Source of the DNA: UBA4729 sp038231175
Lineage (GTDB): Bacteria > Patescibacteriota > Saccharimonadia > Saccharimonadales > UBA4665
Length of the DNA stretch: 29,647 nt
Direction: 5' to 3'
NCBI GenBank assembly: GCA_038231175.1
Contig: JBBRLU010000006.1
Span: 1-29,647 of the forward strand
The notes below the pieces were generated by a model. The model did not search any database. It saw only the letters and a list, made by a program, of their open reading frames with translations, and had not been told where the DNA came from. Positions 8,115-14,822 of the stretch are shown here, in pieces (position 1 is the first letter of the stretch; the number at the start of each line of letters is the position of its first letter). The translations under genes were made by a program, and so were the position numbers.

Positions 8115-9230
8115 TTAAGGTTCTAAAACGTCGATAGGACGCAGCTGGCTGACGTCGTTGTCGTGTTCCAATAAATAACTGGCTAGGTTGCGCAGCCTGG
8201 TCTGTTTCTTAAATAGCATCCGCCACGTTGCGCCGGCTAAATGGCCGCCTGGTTCAGTCAATACCTCTATGCCTTTCCTGGGGGCATGTATCCGTCGCCA
8301 ATCGGCCTGCTGCCCAGCCAGATCACTTTGGTAGACGGTCCTGACGCCGACGGCATTGATTGCGATAGCTTCAGCGTACTTACCGGCGTCACCGCAGATC
8401 AGAAGCCGGCACCAGGCCAACTCGTGGGCCTGATTGATAAGATTCAGATCTGTCGTACCCAATAATTCTCGGAGCGATAGATAGGGGCCGTCTGGTAGAT
8501 TTGGTTTAGCTGTCTCGTCCAAAGTAATTTCGGCTAATGTCAGCAGTTCGGCGGGAATCTGCTTTGCCAGATTAGTCATCATCGATAGGTAACCGACTTT
8601 TCTGGCGAAGCAGGCTCCTTCTAGATCGCTCCAGATTACCTGGCGATCAATGCTTGGTAACTGGCTGAGGGCTATGAACGCTTCGCCGGTCATGGCACCG
8701 CGGGAATAGCCTTTTCTGATCACCCGATCGGTCTGCAAGCTACGTTCACCATCTAAGGACTTTAGCAAGGCATGATCCTGGGCAGCCGATTTACCGATGC
8801 TCTTACTGGTCAGGGAGTGAGCGATAGTATTGATATGTTGACGCGAGGTGGGTGCGATAGCGTGGCGTCCTTGATGGTGATTCCAGATAATAGGAAAACC
8901 GGCTGCCATCGCCTGTTTGATTTCAAAACTGTTGAAACCGTTCGGCCCGGTATACCAGGCGTCGGCCGCTACTATGGGGTAGCGACTGATAGGCTCATGG
9001 GGGATGCCGATAGTGGCCAGCCGGACTGCGTCATCGCTGTAGCGAACGCTTTCTTGCCAGAAAATGCCGTGCTCATTTTCTTCAATTCTTTTGTGACTCG
9101 AACGTCTGGTGACCTCGACGTCGTAGAGCGGTAGTCCAGCTAGAGCCTGCTGCTGGGCTGTCGTTGACACGGTTTCTGGAGCTGCTGGGTGGCAGGTTGC
9201 CGATTGTTCGAAGCGTGCTAGCGTAGACAT
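8115..9230 (-). CDS. Putative alpha/beta-hydrolase-fold protein, 371 aa
   Basis: The nucleophile-elbow motif G-Y-S-R-G centres on S176 (RKGYSRGAMTGEA), a candidate acid D281 sits in LLICGDAGKY and a candidate histidine H330 in PGGHLAGATW. The Ser-Asp-His order and spacing fit the alpha/beta hydrolase fold; the PIVAADAWYTGPNG stretch could be the first core strand and oxyanion loop. The start ATG (9228-9230) has no clear ribosome-binding site. There is no obvious signal peptide, so a cytoplasmic enzyme is more likely than a secreted lipase. Its codons look more AT-rich than the adjacent uvrB and gatC, hinting at later acquisition. It converges on uvrB with a 12-bp gap. The substrate is unknown; a non-catalytic member of the fold cannot be excluded. 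Confidence 0.65.
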   Translation of the reverse strand: MSTLARFEQSATCHPAAPETVSTTAQQQALAGLPLYDVEVTRRSSHKRIEENEHGIFWQESVRYSDDAVRLATIGIPHEPISRYPIVAADAWYTGPNGFNSFEIKQAMAAGFPIIWNHHQGRHAIAPTSRQHINTIAHSLTSKSIGKSAAQDHALLKSLDGERSLQTDRVIRKGYSRGAMTGEAFIALSQLPSIDRQVIWSDLEGACFARKVGYLSMMTNLAKQIPAELLTLAEITLDETAKPNLPDGPYLSLRELLGTTDLNLINQAHELAWCRLLICGDAGKYAEAIAINAVGVRTVYQSDLAGQQADWRRIHAPRKGIEVLTEPGGHLAGATWRMLFKKQTRLRNLASYLLEHDNDVSQLRPIDVLEP

Positions 9231-9278
9231 TATTTTTTGTTAGATAACTACTTTTGTTCATAGTAGTCCTAGTGCTTA

Positions 9279-9292
9279 TGCTTTGTAAAGCA
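9279..9292. repeat. 14-bp palindrome over the hydrolase transcription start
   Basis: TGCTTT-GT-AAAGCA has two 6-bp perfect arms. It covers the expected start site and touches the -10 box of the minus-strand hydrolase promoter, a classic operator position. The regulator is unknown. Confidence 0.4.
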
Positions 9293-9320
9293 ATTTATCC
9301 CAAGGACTTATAATTGTCAA
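9292..9320 (-). promoter_or_regulatory. Promoter of the putative hydrolase
   Basis: On the minus strand a consensus -35 TTGACA (plus-strand 9315-9320) is followed after exactly 17 bp by TAAATT (9292-9297). This would start transcription near 9285 and give a leader of about 55 bases. It is the only gene here whose -35 box is a perfect consensus. Confidence 0.55.
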
Positions 9321-9346
9321 AAATGCCTGTATTTTCAACGGTCGTC

Positions 9347-9355
9347 TGCTACAAT
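9347..9355 (+). promoter_or_regulatory. Extended -10 promoter of the gatCAB operon
   Basis: TGC-TACAAT, identical to the uvrB box. ATG 9367 lies 11 bases further on, so the leader would be only about 4-5 bases, too short for a ribosome-binding site. Confidence 0.5.
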
Positions 9356-9366
9356 CGTAGGTACAT

Positions 9367-9660
9367 ATGGGCAAACTTTCTCGCGATGATGTTTTAAGAT
9401 TGGCTAATTTAGCGCGCCTGCAATTAACCGAAGCCGAAATCGATGGTTATGTCGACGAATTAAGCAAAATTCTGCAGTACGTCGAGATGTTACAGACGGT
9501 TGACGTCAGCGGCCTGCGGCCCACCAACCAGGTGACCGGCCTGACGAATGTTACCCGCGCCGATGAGATCGTCGACTATGGCTATGGGGTTTCAAACTTG
9601 TTAAAGAACGTGCCTGCTGTTGAAAATGACCATATCAAAGTCAAACGGATGATTGTCTAA
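9367..9660 (+). CDS. gatC: Asp-tRNA(Asn)/Glu-tRNA(Gln) amidotransferase subunit C
   Basis: A 97-residue GatC, the small subunit that wraps around and stabilises GatA and GatB. The N-terminal helix pattern DVLRLANLARLQLTEAEIDGY and the ELSKILQYVEMLQTVD helix are characteristic, followed by the extended segment with VTRADE that threads between the partners. Length is typical (about 95 residues). It opens the operon; the stop codon is immediately followed by the GTG of gatA with no gap, which implies translational coupling. The start is ATG 9367, the first ATG after the extended -10 box. The complex makes Gln-tRNA and/or Asn-tRNA by amidating misacylated precursors, which is needed when the direct synthetase is missing. 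Confidence 0.93.
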   Translation: MGKLSRDDVLRLANLARLQLTEAEIDGYVDELSKILQYVEMLQTVDVSGLRPTNQVTGLTNVTRADEIVDYGYGVSNLLKNVPAVENDHIKVKRMIV

Positions 9661-11091
9661 GTGGCTACCTGGCCGGCTATCACGGCGCTGGCTGACGACG
9701 TTGCCGCCGGTACTGTCAGCGCCCGCTCGTTGGTCGAACGGGCCCTCCAGACCATTGCCGAGCAATCGGCCTTCCAGGCGATTATCGTAACGTTGGCCAC
9801 TGCCGCTTTGGCACGCGCCAATGCCATCGACGAGCGTATAGCCGCCGGCGAAGTCGTCGGTCGCCTGGCCGGCGTGCCGTTTATTGCCAAGGATAACTTC
9901 TTAGTCTTTGGTGCCGAAACGACGGCCGCCAGTAATATCCTGAAAGGCTTCACGGCGCCCTACCAGGCAACGGCCATCGAACGTCTGGAAGCCGAGGGTG
10001 CCATTTGTGTCGCCAAGGCCAATTTGGACGCCTTCGCCCACGGCTCGAGTACCGAAAACAGCGACGTCATGACGACCAAGAACCCGCACGACGTGACCCG
10101 CGTGCCAGGCGGTAGCTCCGGTGGTTCGGCGGCCGCCGTGATGCTCGATATGGCACCGTTCGCTCTCGGCACCGACACTGGTGGCTCGATCCGCCTGCCG
10201 GCCAGCTACTGCGGCGCCGTCGGCTACAAACCGACCTATGGCCTAGTCAGCCGTTCCGGAGTCGTGGCGATGGCTAGCAGCACCGATGTCATCGGCCCGC
10301 TGACACGGACGGTCGCCGATGCCGCCTTGGTGCTCGATGTCTTAGCCGGCCGCGACCTGTTGGACGGTACGACCATCGAAAAAGACCCTGCTGGCTACGC
10401 CGATGTTTCAGCTGCCGATTCGCTGCAGGGCAAAAAAGTCGGTGTCATCAAGGAGTATATGGCCGAAGGCGTCAGCGCACCGGTACTGGCCCTTATCAAG
10501 CAGGCCATCACTCGGATGGAACAGGCCGGCGCCGAGATCGTCGAGCTCAGCTTGCCAAGTCTACCCACCGCCCTGGCCGTTTATTACATATTGTGCCCGG
10601 CCGAAGTCAGTAGTAATCTCGGTCGTTACGATGGCCAACGCTTTGGCTTTACGGCCGCCGACGCTACTGACCTGGACGAAAGCTACAAATTATCACGATC
10701 GCGGGGCTTCGGGGCTGAGGCCAAGCGGCGGATCATGATCGGTACCTACGTGCTGAGCAGCGGCTACTACGATGCTTACTACAAAAAAGCCCAGACGGTG
10801 CGGACCAAGCTCATCAATGAGTTCAATCAGGCACTCCAGCAAGTTGATTTTCTGGTTGGCCCGACAGCGCCGGACGTCGCTTTTAAGATCGGCGAGAATA
10901 TTGACGATCCGCTCAAGATGTATCTGACTGACATCCTGACGGTGGCGGCTAACTTGGTCGGCGTCCCGTCTATCAGCCTACCGGCCGGCAGCGTCGACGG
11001 TCTGCCCGTAGGTTTACAGATCATGGCCGCCCAACGGGCCGATCGGCAACTATTATCGTTCGCTGCCGCGGTAGAGGAGTTACTGCGATGA
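9661..11091 (+). CDS. gatA: Asp-tRNA(Asn)/Glu-tRNA(Gln) amidotransferase subunit A
   Basis: A 476-residue amidase-signature enzyme that releases ammonia from glutamine and channels it to GatB. The catalytic Ser-cisSer-Lys triad is complete: K77 in FIAKDNF, S152 in GGSSGGSAA and S176 in TDTGGSIRLPAS. The surrounding glycine-serine signature is intact and length is normal. The start is GTG 9661, directly after the gatC stop. The gene ends with TGA that overlaps the ATG of the next gene (ATGA, 11088-11091), so the downstream reading frame is probably translated by re-initiation. Use of TGA as stop here indicates the standard genetic code. Confidence 0.97.
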   Translation: MATWPAITALADDVAAGTVSARSLVERALQTIAEQSAFQAIIVTLATAALARANAIDERIAAGEVVGRLAGVPFIAKDNFLVFGAETTAASNILKGFTAPYQATAIERLEAEGAICVAKANLDAFAHGSSTENSDVMTTKNPHDVTRVPGGSSGGSAAAVMLDMAPFALGTDTGGSIRLPASYCGAVGYKPTYGLVSRSGVVAMASSTDVIGPLTRTVADAALVLDVLAGRDLLDGTTIEKDPAGYADVSAADSLQGKKVGVIKEYMAEGVSAPVLALIKQAITRMEQAGAEIVELSLPSLPTALAVYYILCPAEVSSNLGRYDGQRFGFTAADATDLDESYKLSRSRGFGAEAKRRIMIGTYVLSSGYYDAYYKKAQTVRTKLINEFNQALQQVDFLVGPTAPDVAFKIGENIDDPLKMYLTDILTVAANLVGVPSISLPAGSVDGLPVGLQIMAAQRADRQLLSFAAAVEELLR

Positions 11092-11591
11092 ACTATAAAC
11101 TATATCTGCTAGTGGCGGCGGCTGTCGTGGTGTTACTGATCGTTGCCGGACTTATCCGTAAGTTCAGGCCGCGCAAGATCAATACCGTCAAAATCGCCGA
11201 GCGTTGGCAGACGCTGCAAAAACACTGTGCCGACAAAAAGACCTGGCACCTGGCCATTACCGACGCCGACCGGCTGCTCGACGATGTCCTAAAGCGCCGC
11301 CACTACAAAGGTAAGACTACCGGTGAGCGCTTAGTCAGCGCCCAGCACGACTTCAGCCATAACGAATCGCTGTGGTTCGGCCATAAGTTATACAACCGGA
11401 TTCAGGATGACGGCTTTAAGAAACTGAGCAAGCAGGACACGCTGCAGGCCCTCGGAGGTTTCCGTCAAGCTTTGAAAGATCTAGGCGCCCTCAAAGATAA
11501 GGTCATCACCGCGCCCGCCGAAACCGCGGTTGAGCCGATTATCATCGAGCCAGCTCAGCCGCCAAAAACCAAAAAGGGAACCGCCGCATGA
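11088..11591 (+). CDS. Small membrane-anchored protein of unknown function inside the gat operon
   Basis: A 167-residue protein that I cannot assign to a known function. Residues 4-22 (KLYLLVAAAVVVLLIVAGL) form one membrane span, followed by a basic RKFRPRK stop-transfer stretch, so the bulk should face the cytoplasm. The soluble part is helical (WQTLQKHC, WHLAITDADRLLDDVLKRR, FGHKLYNRIQDD, DTLQALGGFRQALKDLG) and ends in a Pro/Lys-rich tail. It overlaps gatA by 4 bp and gatB by 4 bp, so it is locked into the operon and should be produced in step with the amidotransferase. It may tether the complex or simply hitchhike on the operon; neither is shown by the sequence. Confidence 0.8.
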   Translation: MNYKLYLLVAAAVVVLLIVAGLIRKFRPRKINTVKIAERWQTLQKHCADKKTWHLAITDADRLLDDVLKRRHYKGKTTGERLVSAQHDFSHNESLWFGHKLYNRIQDDGFKKLSKQDTLQALGGFRQALKDLGALKDKVITAPAETAVEPIIIEPAQPPKTKKGTAA

Positions 11592-13030
11592 TCGATCCAG
11601 CCGTCAAAGCCCGATACGCCACTACCATCGGCATCGAGTGCCACGTCCAGCTTAAGACTAAGACCAAACTGTTTTCGGCGGTCGGTAACGACGCCCGCGA
11701 AGCGCCGGCCAACACCCTGGTCAGTCATATCGACTTCGGGTTACCCGGCGCTTTGCCGGTCCTCAACCAGGAAGCCCTGCGGCTGGCCATCAAGGCCGCC
11801 TTCGCCCTCGGCACCGGACCGCAGCGCTTTAGTAAATTCGACCGCAAGCACTATTTTTACCCCGATCTACCCAAAGGCTACCAGATCACCCAGTTTGACG
11901 AGCCGATTATCGGCCCAGGGGCCATCACGATCTTAGTCGACGGCCAGCCGAAAGTCATCGGCATTACCCGCGCCCACATGGAAGAGGACGCTGGTAAGAG
12001 CACCCACCCCGCCGGCAAAGACTACAGCCTGGTCGACCTCAACCGCGCCGGCACGCCGCTCCTAGAAATCGTCAGTGAACCGGACATGCATACCAGTGCC
12101 GAAGCCAAGGCTTACGCCTACGAGTTATACCTCCGGATGCGCTACGCCGAGGTCTCCGAGGCCAACCTGTACTACGGTAATATGCGCTTCGACGTCAATG
12201 TCAGCGTCAGTCAGACCAACGAGCTCGGCACCCGCTCCGAAACCAAGAACCTCAACAGCTTCCGGTCGGTCGAAAAAGCCGTCGACTACGAAGTTGAGCG
12301 CCAGATTGCGCTGCTTGAAAGAGGCCAGCAGGTCGTCCAGGAAACCCGCGGCTGGAACGACGACAAACAGAGCACCTTCAGCCAGCGCTCCAAGGAGAAT
12401 GCCGAGGGCTACCGCTACATGCCCGATCCCGATATCCCGCCGGTCGTGCTCAGCGAAGACTATATCGCGGCTATCAAGGCCGACATGCCTTTGTTACCCG
12501 ACGATTACCGGGCTAAATTTGCTCAGATCAACTTTGACGCCAAGGTGATTGCCGACATCTTAGCGGTGCCGCAGTCGGCTCAGCTGGTGGCGCGGGTGGT
12601 CGACAGCGCCGGCCCCGAGCACGCCCGGCGGATCGCCTTCTGGCTGATGCTGAGTACGTCAGACGACGAGGCTGGCAGCAGCGAACCGATACAAGTGCCT
12701 GACGACCAATTAATCAAGCTGTCGCAGCTGGTGGCCGCTAACAAGCTCAGTTCGACGGCCGCCAAAGAGGTCCTAGCCGAGTTACGAATTAACGGCGGCG
12801 ACGCCGAAGCCATCGCCAGTGCCAAGAACCTGCTGCAAGAGTCCGACGAAACTGCTATCACGGCCATCGTCGCCGAAGTCTTAGCCGCTAATGTCAAAGC
12901 CGCTACCGACGTCAGTAATGGCGAGATGAAAGCCGTCGGCTTCCTAGTCGGCCAAGTGATGAAGCAGAGCCAAGGCAAAGCCAACCCGGCGTTAGCCCAG
13001 CAGCTCATCAAGAAACTGCTAGGAATATAA
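11588..13030 (+). CDS. gatB: Asp-tRNA(Asn)/Glu-tRNA(Gln) amidotransferase subunit B
   Basis: A 480-residue GatB, the subunit that activates the side-chain carboxylate of the misacylated tRNA with ATP and amidates it using ammonia from GatA. The signature opening IGIECHVQLKTKTKLFS, the HYFYPDLPKGYQITQ motif, HMEEDAGKS and DLNRAGTPLLEIVSEPDM are all present, followed by the helical linker and a C-terminal YqeY-like domain (about residues 330-480, ending with the VGFLVGQVMKQSQGKANP motif that binds tRNA). ATG 11588 overlaps the previous gene by 4 bp. Length is typical. It completes the operon; no clear terminator follows. Confidence 0.97.
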   Translation: MIDPAVKARYATTIGIECHVQLKTKTKLFSAVGNDAREAPANTLVSHIDFGLPGALPVLNQEALRLAIKAAFALGTGPQRFSKFDRKHYFYPDLPKGYQITQFDEPIIGPGAITILVDGQPKVIGITRAHMEEDAGKSTHPAGKDYSLVDLNRAGTPLLEIVSEPDMHTSAEAKAYAYELYLRMRYAEVSEANLYYGNMRFDVNVSVSQTNELGTRSETKNLNSFRSVEKAVDYEVERQIALLERGQQVVQETRGWNDDKQSTFSQRSKENAEGYRYMPDPDIPPVVLSEDYIAAIKADMPLLPDDYRAKFAQINFDAKVIADILAVPQSAQLVARVVDSAGPEHARRIAFWLMLSTSDDEAGSSEPIQVPDDQLIKLSQLVAANKLSSTAAKEVLAELRINGGDAEAIASAKNLLQESDETAITAIVAEVLAANVKAATDVSNGEMKAVGFLVGQVMKQSQGKANPALAQQLIKKLLGI

Positions 13031-13039
13031 GAATTTCGG

Positions 13040-13068
13040 TTGAACGGCTAGCCCTTATCTGGTAGGGT
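13040..13068 (+). promoter_or_regulatory. Possible galU promoter
   Basis: TTGAAC (13040-13045), 17 bp, then TAGGGT (13063-13068) preceded by TGG. The spacing and extended -10 are good but the -10 hexamer is a weak match. Confidence 0.35.
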
Positions 13069-13121
13069 TATAAATTGTTTATCAAAGCCGATCCATCAGA
13101 TTGACCAGAACAGGAGACCCC

Positions 13122-14024
13122 ATGACCGAAATATCGACACCGAAAGTAACCAAAGCCGTGATTGCCGCTGCCGGCTTCGGCACCCGCTTCTTGCCACAGA
13201 CCAAGGCCATGCCCAAAGAAATGATGCCGCTGATCGACAAGCCGATCATTCAATACGTCGTCGAGGAGCTCGTGGCCGCCGGAATCAAGGACATCATCAT
13301 CGTCAGTGGCTCCAACAAACGGAGTATCGAGGACCATTTCGATACCCCCGGCCAGGATCTGATAAACAATCTTGAGGCCGGGGGCCCAAAAAAAGAACCC
13401 TTACTGCGCGAGGTCGAAGCTATCGGCAACATGGCTAACTTTATTTATATCCGACAAAAAGGCCCTTACGGTAGCGCCACCCCCGTGGCCTGTGCTTCGC
13501 ATCTGATCGGTAATGAGCCGTTCATCTATACCTACGCCGACGAATTCTTCGTCGCCACGCCCAACCGGACCCAGCAGATGATAAACGCTCATCAACAATA
13601 CGGCGGCTCGATCCTGGCCTGTAAGAAGGTTTATGACGACGCCGATTACGACCGCTACGGTTTCGCCGCCGGTAACGAGTTGGCAGACGGAATCATCAAA
13701 GTTAATAAGATCATAGAAAAGCCCGGTAAAGCCGCCGCTCCATCGTCGCTCGCCAGCGTCAGCGGCTATCTGTTGACGCCCCACATATTCAGCTACATCG
13801 AGGAAGCTCAGGCTCACTATGATGGCGGCGAGTTTATGATCCAGCCGATCATGCAGGCTATGATTGACGACGGTCTAGGCTATCATGCCTGCGAAATCTC
13901 TAACGGAACCTATTATGACTCCGGTGACAAGCTCGAATACCTTAAGACCGGTATCTCCCTGGCTCTGGAGCGCGACGATATCGGCCCCGAGCTCTTGCAG
14001 TTTCTGCGAAAAAAGCTACAGTAA
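13122..14024 (+). CDS. galU: UTP--glucose-1-phosphate uridylyltransferase
   Basis: A 300-residue nucleotidyltransferase that makes UDP-glucose from UTP and glucose-1-phosphate, a donor for cell-surface glycans. The N-terminal nucleotide loop AAGFGTRFLPQTKAMPKEMMP is diagnostic, with the PLIDKPIIQYVVEE helix after it. The GPYGSATPVACA segment, a variant of the usual GLGHAV region, and the EKP and DSGDKLEYLKTG elements follow in the expected order. ATG 13122 is preferred because CAGGAG (13111-13116) lies 5 bp upstream; a TTG at 13101 would put the ribosome-binding sequence inside the gene. Length matches bacterial GalU. The GxGHAV His replaced by Ser is a local difference worth noting. Confidence 0.92.
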   Translation: MTEISTPKVTKAVIAAAGFGTRFLPQTKAMPKEMMPLIDKPIIQYVVEELVAAGIKDIIIVSGSNKRSIEDHFDTPGQDLINNLEAGGPKKEPLLREVEAIGNMANFIYIRQKGPYGSATPVACASHLIGNEPFIYTYADEFFVATPNRTQQMINAHQQYGGSILACKKVYDDADYDRYGFAAGNELADGIIKVNKIIEKPGKAAAPSSLASVSGYLLTPHIFSYIEEAQAHYDGGEFMIQPIMQAMIDDGLGYHACEISNGTYYDSGDKLEYLKTGISLALERDDIGPELLQFLRKKLQ

Positions 14025-14053
14025 AAGCTAGTAATTAACGATAAGGTATAACT

Positions 14054-14302
14054 ATGACAATGACCGAATCAATCCTGCTGATCATTCTGTCAGTCTTTCT
14101 GGCATTGTTTCTGGGTCTGGCAATCGCCCTGATGGTAGTGTCTATCAAATTAGTCAAGAGCCTCAAGCAGATCGTCGCCAAGGCCGAAATGATCGTCGAC
14201 TCCGTCGAAACGGCGGCCGAAGTCGTCAAGAACGCCTCCGGCCCGATCGCCACTTTAAGAGTACTTAAAAATATCGTTGACCTCGTGCAACGCAAGAAAT
14301 AG
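14054..14302 (+). CDS. Small membrane protein, 82 aa
   Basis: Residues 6-30 (SILLIILSVFLALFLGLAIALMVVS) form one strong membrane span; the rest is a cationic amphipathic helix (IKLVKSLKQIVAKAEMIVDSVETAAEVVKN) that resembles the DUF948-like general-stress proteins in layout. ATG 14054 follows a TAAGG sequence (14042-14046). The next gene begins 11 bp later and encodes a YtxH-like protein, a pairing often seen among envelope or stress genes. No catalytic features are present. Family assignment is tentative. Confidence 0.7.
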   Translation: MTMTESILLIILSVFLALFLGLAIALMVVSIKLVKSLKQIVAKAEMIVDSVETAAEVVKNASGPIATLRVLKNIVDLVQRKK

Positions 14303-14313
14303 GAGCAATAATC

Positions 14314-14724
14314 ATGGCTGATCCAATCAAGACCGCTAAGCGCATCGCCATCGGTGCCAGTATCGCCGGCGCCGCCGGCTACATCGCCGGCATCCTGTCG
14401 GCCCCCAAAAGCGGTAAGGCGACGCGTGACGCATTACGCAAAGCCACTACTAAGAACGTCAACGAATTTGAAAGCCAGCTCCATACGCTACAGACTGAGC
14501 TTGGTGACCTGGTCAACGAAGCCAAAGGTAAGGGCGACGACCTGGGCTCTAAGGCCCAGAAGGAACTGCGCAAGCTGGTCGACGGTGCCCGTGAAGCCAA
14601 AGATAAGGCTGCAACCGTCCTGACGGCCGTCCAACACGGCCAGGCCAGCAATAAGGATCTTAACAAAGCTATCGCCGACGCCAAGCACAGCATCGAACAT
14701 ATCAAAGACTACCTCAAGAAGTAG
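14314..14724 (+). CDS. YtxH-like protein
   Basis: A 136-residue protein with the YtxH hallmark at its N-terminus: a glycine/alanine-rich helix (IAIGASIAGAAGYIAGILSAP) ending in the APKSGKATRDALRK motif. The remaining residues form long charged helices typical of coiled coil or LEA-like stress proteins (ELGDLVNEAKGKGDDLGSKAQKELRKLV). The N-terminal helix probably inserts in the membrane. ATG 14314 has a strong AGGAG (14301-14305) that overlaps the end of the previous gene region, so both are co-transcribed. YtxH proteins are linked to general stress in Firmicutes, but their biochemical role is unknown. Confidence 0.8.
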   Translation: MADPIKTAKRIAIGASIAGAAGYIAGILSAPKSGKATRDALRKATTKNVNEFESQLHTLQTELGDLVNEAKGKGDDLGSKAQKELRKLVDGAREAKDKAATVLTAVQHGQASNKDLNKAIADAKHSIEHIKDYLKK

Positions 14725-14780
14725 CCTGGGGCGGCTTGGGCGTTGTAAATCTTAGACCGCCCACCGGCCACCATAAGCTG

Positions 14781-14786
14781 TATACT
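14781..14786 (+). promoter_or_regulatory. Possible -10 box for dnaE
   Basis: TATACT lies 36 bp before the GTG start of dnaE. A leader of about 30 bases would include AGAGGG (14813-14818) as a ribosome-binding site. No clear -35 box was found. Confidence 0.35.
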
Positions 14787-14822
14787 GGATGGAGTATTAA
14801 TAACTATCACTAGAGGGTCTTA

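Noticed and set aside
9247..9267. Inverted repeat ACTACT-N9-AGTAGT in the hydrolase leader
   Set aside because: Only 6 bp with an AT-rich loop; expected by chance and not at a regulatory position as clear as the nearby palindrome.
13101..13121. TTG 13101 as galU start
   Set aside because: CAGGAG at 13111-13116 is correctly placed for ATG 13122 and would lie inside the gene if TTG were used.
14729..14762. Hairpin GGGCGG...CCGCCC after the YtxH-like gene
   Set aside because: The loop is 22 bases and no T run follows, so it is not a convincing terminator.
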